Source of the DNA: CAZCJU01 sp964498965
Lineage (GTDB): Bacteria; Bacillota; Clostridia; Oscillospirales; CAG-272
Length of the DNA stretch: 32,051 nucleotides
Assembly (NCBI GenBank): GCA_964498965.1
Contig: CAZCJU010000014.1
Coordinates: 1-32,051, forward strand
Direction of reading: 5' to 3'
Every line of letters begins with the position of its first letter. Within the stretch, counting starts at the first letter, position 1. The notes under the pieces are model-generated. The model searched no databases. It worked only from the letters and a program-made list of their open reading frames with translations, and had not been told where the DNA came from. The position numbers and the translations under genes are program-made. This document shows positions 6,691 to 14,108 of the stretch, piece after piece.

Positions 6691-8925
6691 ATGGCAAAAA
6701 AGAAAAAAAATATCGGCGATGAACTTCCGGAATATCTGACTCCCGCCGAAATAAAGGATCAGCCCATTACGGAAACCATCGAAAAAAACTATATGCCGTA
6801 TGTCATGAGCGTCATTATATCTCGTGCAATACCCGAAATCGACGGCTTTAAACCGGCTCAGAGAAAATTGCTGTATACAATGTATCAAATGAATTTGCTC
6901 ACCGGCAACAGGACAAAAAGTACCAACGTCGTCGGTGCGACCATGCAGTATAATCCTCACGGCGACGCATCGATATACGAAACGCTTGTAAGACTTACGG
7001 CGGATAACGAAGCACTGCTCCACCCGTTTATCGATTCCAAAGGTTCGTTCGGTAAACAATACAGCGATGATGCATATGCGGCAAGCCGTTATACGGAGGT
7101 CAAACTCGCACCGATATGTAAGGAAATATTCGGCGGGCTAAATAAGAATGCCGTCGATATGGCGGATAACTACGATAGCACAAAAAAAGAACCTGTATTG
7201 CTTCCGACCGCATTTCCGAACATACTCGTGTCCTCCAATCTCGGCATAGCCGTCGGAATGGCATCGAAGATCTGTTCGTTTAATCTGGGCGAAATATGCG
7301 ACGGAACCGTAGCATTACTGAAAAACGGCCGTATGAGCGTTGACAGAATGCTCGATATAGTTAAAGCTCCGGATTTTCCGGGCGGCGGTATTTTACTGTA
7401 TAACCGCGAAAAAATGCGGGAAATATACGAAACCGGTCACGGTTCGTTTAAGATCCGCTCAAAGTATATCTACGATAAAGAAAACAATTGCATAGAAATA
7501 CTTCAGATCCCTTATTCGACGACCATAGGTCAGATAATGAAGCGGATAGGCGAATGCATCAAAGAAGGCAAGCTGAAGGAAATACTCGATTACCGCGATG
7601 AAATAGACATAAACGGTTTCAGACTTACGCTCGATCTACGTAAGGGTACGGATCCCGATAAGCTCATGCTCAAGCTCTTTAAGCTGACACCGCTTGAGGA
7701 TTCTTTCGGCTGTAATTTCAACGTGCTTATCGACGGCAGCCCGAGAGTTATGGGCGTGAACGAGCTTTTGAACGAATGGATCAAATTCCGCATGATTTGT
7801 GTGAGAAGAGAGCTGTCGTTTGATCTCGAAGCGAAAAAATCAAAATTGCATCTGCTTCTCGGCTTGGGTAAGATCTTGCTTGATATCGATAAAGCGATAT
7901 CTATCGTAAGAAACACCGAAAAAGAAGAAGATGTGGTGCCTAATTTGGCACAGGCATTCGAGCTTACCGAGCCTCAAGCCGAATATGTCGCCGAGATCAA
8001 GCTCAGATGCTTGAATAGGGAATATATATTAAACAGGATCGCCGATATAACGACACTTCAAGACGAAATATCCGAGCTTGAGGAAATAATATCAGACGAC
8101 GAAAAAATCAAGGAGCTTATAGCAAAACAGCTTAAAGAAATAAAGCAAAAATACGGTAAACCGAGAAAAACGCTGATCATCGACGAGAACGAAACACAGA
8201 TATACAAACAGGAAGAAAACATCGAGAATTATAACGTAAGACTTTTCTTCACCAAAGAGGGTTATTTCAAAAAATGCACCCTCACATCGTTGCGTGCAAG
8301 CGATGAGCAGACGCTTAAGGAAAACGATGTGATAGTGCAAAGCGAGGATGCGGAAAATATAAACGATGTTATATTCTTTTCCGATAAAGGACAGGTCTAC
8401 AAGGCAAAGCTGTCGGACTTCGATTGCAGTAAGGCGTCGGTACTCGGCGATTATATCCCGACTAAGCTCGGCTTCGAAAAAGGCGAACGTGCGATATTTA
8501 TGAAGGTTCTTGATAATATCGACGAAAACGGCAGATTTATATTTGTATTCGAAAACGGGAAAGGCGTAAAGGTCAACCCGAATTGCTACGAAACAAAGGG
8601 AAACCGCAAAAAACTTACGGGGGCATACAGCACGGCAAGCGAAATCGTCGGAGTTTATTATGAAAAAGAACCGTTTATGCTGTTGCTTGTAACGGATAAT
8701 AAACGAGGAGCTTTGATATCGACTAAACTGATACCTGAAAAAGCCACAAGAACCGCAGGCGGAGTTTCGCTTGTGACATTGAAGAAAAACGCACGTGTTA
8801 TTGCGGCATATCCGGAAGCTCAGGCTCCGTATGACAATGCCGCAAAATACAAGAAAATAAAAATACCCGCAACACCGTCGCTGCTCGAGGAGTATGACCT
8901 CGATAAGCAACAGCTCGGCATCTGA
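6691..8925 (+). CDS. parC: Type II topoisomerase subunit A, divergent ParC/GyrA family
   Basis: DNA-cleaving subunit partnering the gene just upstream. The 744-residue protein has the winged-helix/tower core with the active-site tyrosine Y134 in ASRYTEV. The quinolone-determining segment reads YNPHGDASIYE, so Ala (A93) stands where most enzymes have Ser, while the acidic residue (E97) is kept. The C-terminal part (about 505-735) looks like a reduced beta-pinwheel. I do not see a GyrA box (QRRGGKG-like), which argues for decatenating topoisomerase IV activity rather than supercoiling; that is inference. A GGGAG ribosome-binding site precedes the ATG. Confidence 0.85.
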   Translation: MAKKKKNIGDELPEYLTPAEIKDQPITETIEKNYMPYVMSVIISRAIPEIDGFKPAQRKLLYTMYQMNLLTGNRTKSTNVVGATMQYNPHGDASIYETLVRLTADNEALLHPFIDSKGSFGKQYSDDAYAASRYTEVKLAPICKEIFGGLNKNAVDMADNYDSTKKEPVLLPTAFPNILVSSNLGIAVGMASKICSFNLGEICDGTVALLKNGRMSVDRMLDIVKAPDFPGGGILLYNREKMREIYETGHGSFKIRSKYIYDKENNCIEILQIPYSTTIGQIMKRIGECIKEGKLKEILDYRDEIDINGFRLTLDLRKGTDPDKLMLKLFKLTPLEDSFGCNFNVLIDGSPRVMGVNELLNEWIKFRMICVRRELSFDLEAKKSKLHLLLGLGKILLDIDKAISIVRNTEKEEDVVPNLAQAFELTEPQAEYVAEIKLRCLNREYILNRIADITTLQDEISELEEIISDDEKIKELIAKQLKEIKQKYGKPRKTLIIDENETQIYKQEENIENYNVRLFFTKEGYFKKCTLTSLRASDEQTLKENDVIVQSEDAENINDVIFFSDKGQVYKAKLSDFDCSKASVLGDYIPTKLGFEKGERAIFMKVLDNIDENGRFIFVFENGKGVKVNPNCYETKGNRKKLTGAYSTASEIVGVYYEKEPFMLLLVTDNKRGALISTKLIPEKATRTAGGVSLVTLKKNARVIAAYPEAQAPYDNAAKYKKIKIPATPSLLEEYDLDKQQLGI

Positions 8926-8945
8926 AAAAGGAGATGTATTGAAAT

Positions 8946-9485
8946 ATGGGCAGAAATATTTATTACAAAGTAAAAAATTCAGTCGGCGGAATGATCATCG
9001 TAACCGCAATATGCTCATTGCTCGTAACGGCAACGGGCGATGGAGATTACAATACAAAAAGCGACCCGCTCGTGTCATTGTCTTATGTCGAAAAAATGCG
9101 AGAGGAGATAAAAGCCGAGGTCAAAGCCGAAATGGAAGATAAGATCGCCGAAATGGTTCGGGACGAGGTTGCAAAGCAATCGACGGGCGGTGCCGTGAGC
9201 TTCTCCGATTACAATTACGAAAACGTGGCGTTGGCGGCCGGAGAAAAGATCATCGCAAAGGGAAGTTGCGAGCTGTTGCTCAGAGCAGGTTCGGCTAAAG
9301 CGGTATGCCCGGCGCTGAGTCAATGCCTGATCGACAAAACGACCGAATTGAGTCTGAATAACGGTGCGGACGTTTTGAAAAATCACCTGATCTCGATTTC
9401 CAAAGCCGACGGACGGGGAATCGTATCGACGATCAACGGAACCGAAGTGATGATCAGAGGCGAATATGAAATCGTATCGAAATAA
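8946..9485 (+). CDS. Membrane-anchored protein of unknown function next to spoIID
   Basis: I do not recognise a named family with confidence. The 179-residue protein has one N-terminal hydrophobic segment (about 13-31) with positive residues before it, so it is probably anchored with the rest outside. A charged stretch at about 47-77 (EKMREEIKAEVKAEMEDKIAEM) should form a coiled coil. The C-terminal domain (about 90-179) contains GEKIIAKGSCELLLRAG and SKADGRGI segments and ends in IRGEYEIV, resembling small conserved extracytoplasmic proteins of clostridia. A GGAG lies about 12 bases before the ATG. Its end overlaps the SpoIID-like gene by 20 bases, suggesting a shared role at the envelope. 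Confidence 0.7.
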   Translation: MGRNIYYKVKNSVGGMIIVTAICSLLVTATGDGDYNTKSDPLVSLSYVEKMREEIKAEVKAEMEDKIAEMVRDEVAKQSTGGAVSFSDYNYENVALAAGEKIIAKGSCELLLRAGSAKAVCPALSQCLIDKTTELSLNNGADVLKNHLISISKADGRGIVSTINGTEVMIRGEYEIVSK

Positions 9486-11325
9486 GAAAAACGTTGTCGT
9501 TCGTGCCGTTGCTCTTATTATCGCATTGCTTATGGTGATAGGTGTTCTTATATCCGCAATTATCTCGGTAAACGGAGTTGAGGAAGAACAAAATACCGAC
9601 ATGATGCCGTACACACTTTATGACGAAAGTGATATTTTAATGCGGCTCGGTGTCTATTACGGCGAGGATACGACAACAAGTCAGCGTTTGAGATGCTCCG
9701 GAAACGATAACGGCTACTACTTGTATAAAACGGAAAATAAGACTTACGAATATATATGGACGCTCGATGCGTCTACCGTGTTTGTGTGCGTTGACGGTAA
9801 TTTGAAGCATTCGTACGACGGCGACGGATATAAATACTACTATCGCTCCCCGTCCCCTGAAATCGGCGGATATCATCTGCTGTTGGACGGAAAGTACGAA
9901 AATGCGGAAGACGCACTGACACAGCTTACAATCTTGAAAGAAAAGCAGGACATATTTTCGCTTTTTCCGTGCTACGAAAACGGAAGCTATGTTATAAAAG
10001 CAGGTGACTATTCGGGTGAGCAGCAGGCTCAAGCCGATGCCGAAGCTTGCTCCGAACTTCTCGGGATCGGTTGCAGTGCGATCGGATATACCGAAAGCGG
10101 CATCAAGGTGCTGAATAACAGCGGAGAAATAATATTCGGCTTTGATTGTACGGAAAAATGCGGACTCGGCTTCTATGCCGCAGGCGAAGACAATTACGTA
10201 AAGCTGAATTCCGGATATTACAGAGCCGGTATTAACGAATTTAAAAGGTATACGAATAAAAGCGAGGACGCAGACGGCGTTTCTCTCGTGATGATCTGTT
10301 CGCTTGAGGAATATGTTATGGGTGTCGTCCCGTGGGAGATATATAACCATTGGCCCGCGGAAATTGAGAAAGCGTTTGCGATAACGGCACGTTCGTATGC
10401 GTACGCAAATATCGATAAGCACAGCAAGCACGGATTTGACATTTGCTCGTCGTCCCATTGCCAGAATAACAAGGGGATGAGCCGAGTGAATCAAAACGTG
10501 AAGGATGCCGTACTTGCCACGGCAAATATAATACTTATGTGCGATGGGGAGATAGTCACTGCTTATTGTAACGATTTGGGTGGCGGCAGTATTGCGGCAG
10601 GACATCAGGTATGGAATCAGAACGAGCTACCGTATTTGCAGGGTATGTTTACTCCGTGGGAGGTATTGGACGGAAGAACATACGGGAAATGGAGTTACAG
10701 CGATACGGCAAAAGGGCTTTGCGAATATCTTAATACGAGGGGCTATCCGCAACTTAAAGACGAAATTTCGGATATCAAAATAACATTGTGCGATAATTCG
10801 TCATATGTATATAAGGTCACGATAACGGATATTCATAACGAAAGCGTTACGATCACGCGAACAAGAAACGTAAGAAATGCTCTTTATAAATATTTGCACA
10901 GCGGAAATTTTGTCATAGAGCATAACGGTAAGATCGAAAACGGCTATGATAAGGAAGCGGTGTACGGTATATATGTTATGACGGCGGAAGGGATCAAAGT
11001 GATCAAAGGTGAGACCAATCTGACGATTAAAACGGCACTCGGAACGCTTACGGCGAAATCACCGGAGGAGCTTAGTGTGAAAACTTCGGCTACAACGGTT
11101 TCAAGCGATGTGGCTGCCGAAACAAGGGAATTTTTGAAGAATTCCGTATCGAACAGCGAAGAAGCCAACGGTAATTTCACGTTTATCGGCTCGGGAAACG
11201 GTCACGGCGTCGGCATTAGTCAGTGGGGTGGTCGTGACCTTGCGGACTCGGGTAAATCATGTACTGAAATACTTTCCACTTATTTTCCCACCTCGTATAC
11301 CGCGAACATAAGCGAATTGAAATGA
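9466..11325 (+). CDS. SpoIID/LytB-domain protein, enlarged; probable peptidoglycan lytic transglycosylase
   Basis: SpoIID cleaves glycan strands stripped of stem peptides during engulfment in sporulating bacteria. The catalytic domain is clear: LEEYVMGVVPWEI with the catalytic Glu at residue 291, ITARSYAYAN, a likely zinc site in HGFDICSSSHCQ, and the C-terminal GSGNGHGVGISQWGG motif. At 619 residues it is far longer than B. subtilis SpoIID (about 340). After an N-terminal membrane anchor (about 10-33) come some 240 extra residues. Part of these (about 140-200, with GYHLLLDG and SYVIKAGDYS spacing) resembles a SPOR domain, which binds denuded glycan; this is inference. It overlaps coaE by 4 bases. 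A sporulation role is plausible but not shown, because other SpoIID/LytB proteins act in vegetative cells. Confidence 0.85.
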   Translation: MKSYRNKKNVVVRAVALIIALLMVIGVLISAIISVNGVEEEQNTDMMPYTLYDESDILMRLGVYYGEDTTTSQRLRCSGNDNGYYLYKTENKTYEYIWTLDASTVFVCVDGNLKHSYDGDGYKYYYRSPSPEIGGYHLLLDGKYENAEDALTQLTILKEKQDIFSLFPCYENGSYVIKAGDYSGEQQAQADAEACSELLGIGCSAIGYTESGIKVLNNSGEIIFGFDCTEKCGLGFYAAGEDNYVKLNSGYYRAGINEFKRYTNKSEDADGVSLVMICSLEEYVMGVVPWEIYNHWPAEIEKAFAITARSYAYANIDKHSKHGFDICSSSHCQNNKGMSRVNQNVKDAVLATANIILMCDGEIVTAYCNDLGGGSIAAGHQVWNQNELPYLQGMFTPWEVLDGRTYGKWSYSDTAKGLCEYLNTRGYPQLKDEISDIKITLCDNSSYVYKVTITDIHNESVTITRTRNVRNALYKYLHSGNFVIEHNGKIENGYDKEAVYGIYVMTAEGIKVIKGETNLTIKTALGTLTAKSPEELSVKTSATTVSSDVAAETREFLKNSVSNSEEANGNFTFIGSGNGHGVGISQWGGRDLADSGKSCTEILSTYFPTSYTANISELK

Positions 11326-11927
11326 AGATCATAGGTATTACCGGACAATCCGGTGCGGGAAAAGGAAAGGTCGGCGGTATTTTAGCGAAACAAGGCTATT
11401 ATGTGATAGATGCCGATGAAGTTTATCATTCACTGCTGTATAAAAATTCTCGGCTCTGCATATGCTTGAGCGAGCATTTCGGAAAAACAATACTGTGCGA
11501 CGGTACGATCAACAGAAAAAAACTTGCGGATATTGTTTTTTCCGATAAAGAAAAACTTGCGGAATTGAATAAGATCACACACGCATATGTAAAAGAGAGA
11601 ATAAACGAAATTGCAAGCGAACGCAATGCGTTGGGTGATCTTGCGGTTTTTATCGATGCTCCGCAGCTTTTCGAAGCGAGTATGCAGAAAAATTGCGATT
11701 TCGTTATCGGTGTTATAGCGGACAAGTGCGTAAGAGCGAAGCGGATAGCCTGTCGCGACGGATTGACAGAGAGCGAGATCGAGAAAAGATTTTCAAATCA
11801 AAAAAACGAAGGTTTTTTCAAAAAATACTGTGATTTTGTGATTGAAAACAACGGCAACGAGGAACATCTGTATACGCAGATCGAAAATATATGCCGTGAA
11901 ATGGGACTGTTATGGGAAAAGCGTTAA
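11322..11927 (+). CDS. coaE: Dephospho-CoA kinase
   Basis: It catalyses the last step of CoA synthesis, ATP-dependent 3' phosphorylation of dephospho-CoA. The 201-residue length, the IIGITGQSGAGKG start, the DADEV motif near residue 31 and the lid region RIACRDGLTESEIEKRFSNQ are typical. One oddity is that the P-loop reads GQSGAGKG (8-15), with Gly where a Ser or Thr normally helps bind Mg. The ATGA overlap with the SpoIID-like gene and the 16-base overlap with the transglycosylase gene put it firmly in the operon. Its product feeds the phosphopantetheinyl transferase at the operon's start. Confidence 0.92.
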   Translation: MKIIGITGQSGAGKGKVGGILAKQGYYVIDADEVYHSLLYKNSRLCICLSEHFGKTILCDGTINRKKLADIVFSDKEKLAELNKITHAYVKERINEIASERNALGDLAVFIDAPQLFEASMQKNCDFVIGVIADKCVRAKRIACRDGLTESEIEKRFSNQKNEGFFKKYCDFVIENNGNEEHLYTQIENICREMGLLWEKR

Positions 11928-12490
11928 AAAGAAGCATAGTTGTTTTGTTGTTACTAACTATGTCTATCTGCATAGGATACATCGCCGACGGACTGGTAAA
12001 GGAAAAGGAGAGGGAAGAGTATCCTCTGAAATATGCCGAATATGTCGAGAAGTATGCCCGAATGTATGAAATCGAACCCGAGGTCATATATGCCGTCATA
12101 AAAACGGAGAGCAATTTTGACCCGGGTGCGGTTTCTCAAAAAGGAGCTATGGGACTTATGCAACTCATTCCGGATACCTTCAAATGGGCGTGCGAAAAGG
12201 AAAAGCTCGAATACGACGAAGCTAAAATAACCGATCCGGAGATGAATATCCGTTGCGGTACGTATTATTTGCACTATTGCAAAAACGAATTCGAGATCTG
12301 GGAAACAGCGTATGCCGCATATAATGCGGGAGTACGCCAGGTGAAAACGTGGCTTGACGATGAAAATATATCGAAAAACGGACATTTGATAAACATTCCG
12401 TATAAAGAAACGGAAAAATACGTAGAAAAAGTATTGAAAGCAAAAGAAAAGTATACCGAGATATTAAAGGAGAACGAAAAAAATGGATAA
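11912..12490 (+). CDS. Lytic transglycosylase, SLT family, membrane anchored
   Basis: Cleaves the MurNAc-GlcNAc bond of peptidoglycan outside the membrane. The 192-residue protein has a hydrophobic segment at about 8-27 with basic residues before it, then an SLT domain: YAVIKTESNFDP with catalytic E66, GAMGLMQLIPDT, a NIRCGTYYL segment and AYNAG. The length is typical of the short clostridial enzymes. It starts inside the end of coaE (16-base overlap) and overlaps the aminopeptidase gene by 8 bases. Together with the SpoIID-like protein, it gives the operon two different glycan-cleaving activities. Confidence 0.92.
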   Translation: MGKALKRSIVVLLLLTMSICIGYIADGLVKEKEREEYPLKYAEYVEKYARMYEIEPEVIYAVIKTESNFDPGAVSQKGAMGLMQLIPDTFKWACEKEKLEYDEAKITDPEMNIRCGTYYLHYCKNEFEIWETAYAAYNAGVRQVKTWLDDENISKNGHLINIPYKETEKYVEKVLKAKEKYTEILKENEKNG

Positions 12491-13892
12491 AACAGACGGT
12501 CAGCAGCTTTTCGAAGAATTAAGCTATAAGAAAAAATCGTCGTATGAAAGATTTCCCGAACAGACCGAAGCGGCAAAAAAATATTGCATGGGCTATTCTG
12601 AATTTCTTGACGAATGTAAAACCGAAAGAGAAGCGGTTGCCTATGCGGTAAAAAAAGCCGAGGCTCACGGATTCGAAAAATTCGATTTCGGTATGCCGGT
12701 GAAGCTCGGCGGAAAATATTACTATAATAACAGGAACAAAAACCTGTTTATGTTCGTTATCGGAAAAAACGGATTAAACAACGGCATTGCTATCGAAGCA
12801 TCTCATATCGATTCTCCGAGAATAGACATTAAAGCAAACCCGCTTTACGAGGCGGACGGAATGGCATTCTTCAAAACGCATTATTACGGCGGCATAAAAA
12901 AATATCAGTGGACAGCCATACCGCTCGCTCTGCACGGCATCGTAGTTAAAAGAAACGGAAAAACCGTTGATATTAAGATCGGCGAGGACGAGAACGACCC
13001 GATATTTTATATAAACGATATATTGCCGCACTTGGGCAAAGACCAGTATAAAAAAACACTCGGCGAAAGTATAGAGGGCGAACAACTGAATCTGCTCGTC
13101 GGTTGCGAGGAATATAATGATGAATCTGTCGACGAAAAGATCAAATTAAATGTGTTGAACATTTTGAACGAAAAATACGGGATAACCGAGGAGGATCTGC
13201 TCTCTGCGGAGCTGAGTGCCGTTCCCGCATTTAAATGCAGAGATGTCGGATTCGACAGAGGTCTTATCGCTTCATACGGACACGATGACAGAGTTTGTGC
13301 ATATCCGATGCTCGACGCGATATTAAATGTCGATGAACCCGAAAGAACCGTTATGGCTGTTTTTGCCGATAAAGAGGAAACGGGATCAAACGGAAATACG
13401 GGATTGAAAACAAGCGTAATGTGCGATATTATTTCGGATCTGTGTGATACGCTCGGAAATAACGAAAGAACGGTACGTGCAAGATCTATGTGCCTTTCGG
13501 CGGATGTTGCGGCGGGATACGATCCGAATTTCGCTTATGCTTACGAAAAAAGAAATTCTGCGATTTTGAATTCGGGAATCGCCGTTTGCAAATTTACGGG
13601 AAGCCGCGGAAAAAGCGATACCAATGACGCAAATGCCGAATATGTCGGAAAAATCCGCAAAATATTCGATTCGTCGGATATCGTTTGGCAAATGTGCGAA
13701 ATGGGAAAGGTCGATCAGGGCGGTGGCGGCACCGTTGCGAAATACGTTTCCGAGAAAAATATAGATACGATCGATGTAGGCGTTGCCGTGATATCCATGC
13801 ACGCTCCTTACGAGGTCGTTGCAAAAAACGACGTGTATAATATGTATAAGGCGTGCTTGGAGTTCTTCAAATACACCGATAACGAACTTTAA
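12483..13892 (+). CDS. M18 family zinc aminopeptidase
   Basis: A cytoplasmic metallo-aminopeptidase of the aspartyl aminopeptidase/aminopeptidase I family, which forms large dodecameric shells. The 469-residue protein keeps the likely metal ligands and catalytic residues: H108 and D110 in ASHIDSPRID, D268/D269 in YGHDDRVCAYP, the acidic pair E298/E299 in DKEETGSNG, and H440 in SMHAPYE. The sequence fits bacterial M18 enzymes better than M42 or M20. The ATG lies in the tail of the transglycosylase gene, with an AAGGAG ribosome-binding site 10 or more bases upstream. It is the last gene of the operon, which ends in the terminator 12 bases downstream. Confidence 0.92.
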   Translation: MDKTDGQQLFEELSYKKKSSYERFPEQTEAAKKYCMGYSEFLDECKTEREAVAYAVKKAEAHGFEKFDFGMPVKLGGKYYYNNRNKNLFMFVIGKNGLNNGIAIEASHIDSPRIDIKANPLYEADGMAFFKTHYYGGIKKYQWTAIPLALHGIVVKRNGKTVDIKIGEDENDPIFYINDILPHLGKDQYKKTLGESIEGEQLNLLVGCEEYNDESVDEKIKLNVLNILNEKYGITEEDLLSAELSAVPAFKCRDVGFDRGLIASYGHDDRVCAYPMLDAILNVDEPERTVMAVFADKEETGSNGNTGLKTSVMCDIISDLCDTLGNNERTVRARSMCLSADVAAGYDPNFAYAYEKRNSAILNSGIAVCKFTGSRGKSDTNDANAEYVGKIRKIFDSSDIVWQMCEMGKVDQGGGGTVAKYVSEKNIDTIDVGVAVISMHAPYEVVAKNDVYNMYKACLEFFKYTDNEL

Positions 13893-13904
13893 CCGAAACA
13901 GAAC

Positions 13905-13954
13905 AGCAGCCGTTCCCGATGTCGGTGATCTGCCGACTTCGGGACTGCTTTTTT
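13905..13954 (+). terminator. Intrinsic terminator after the M18 aminopeptidase gene
   Basis: A long hairpin: outer stem AGCAG/CTGCT and inner stems TCCCGA/TCGGGA and GTCGG/CCGAC with a small bulge and mismatch, followed by a run of six T residues. It closes the operon that starts at 4056. Confidence 0.85.
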
Positions 13955-14048
13955 ATGATAAATCACAATAAAATGCACCGTAAAACAATGATATTGCAAG
14001 TCAAATTGACAAATTTCTTCAAAAAACAACAATATTGTTAAAACCCCC

Positions 14049-14077
14049 TTTACTTTTTCGACAGATTGTGATATAAT
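14049..14077 (+). promoter_or_regulatory. Promoter of uraA with extended -10
   Basis: TTTACT (14049-14054) and TATAAT (14072-14077) are separated by 17 bases, and TG precedes the -10 in the extended position. The predicted leader is only about 25 bases, too short for a riboswitch or PyrR attenuator. A 12-base palindrome, AACAATATTGTT (14028-14039), lies just upstream of the -35 and could be an operator. Confidence 0.82.
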
Positions 14078-14108
14078 CGACAAGATAAAAAGTTTTGGAG
14101 GTTTTCTT

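Noticed and set aside
8092..8910. 272-codon minus-strand frame opposite parC
   Set aside because: Shadow of a gene with clear topoisomerase motifs; no start signals.
9637..10605. Long open frame on the minus strand opposite the SpoIID-like gene
   Set aside because: It is a shadow of a gene with strong family motifs, has no ribosome-binding site and shows no recognisable domain.
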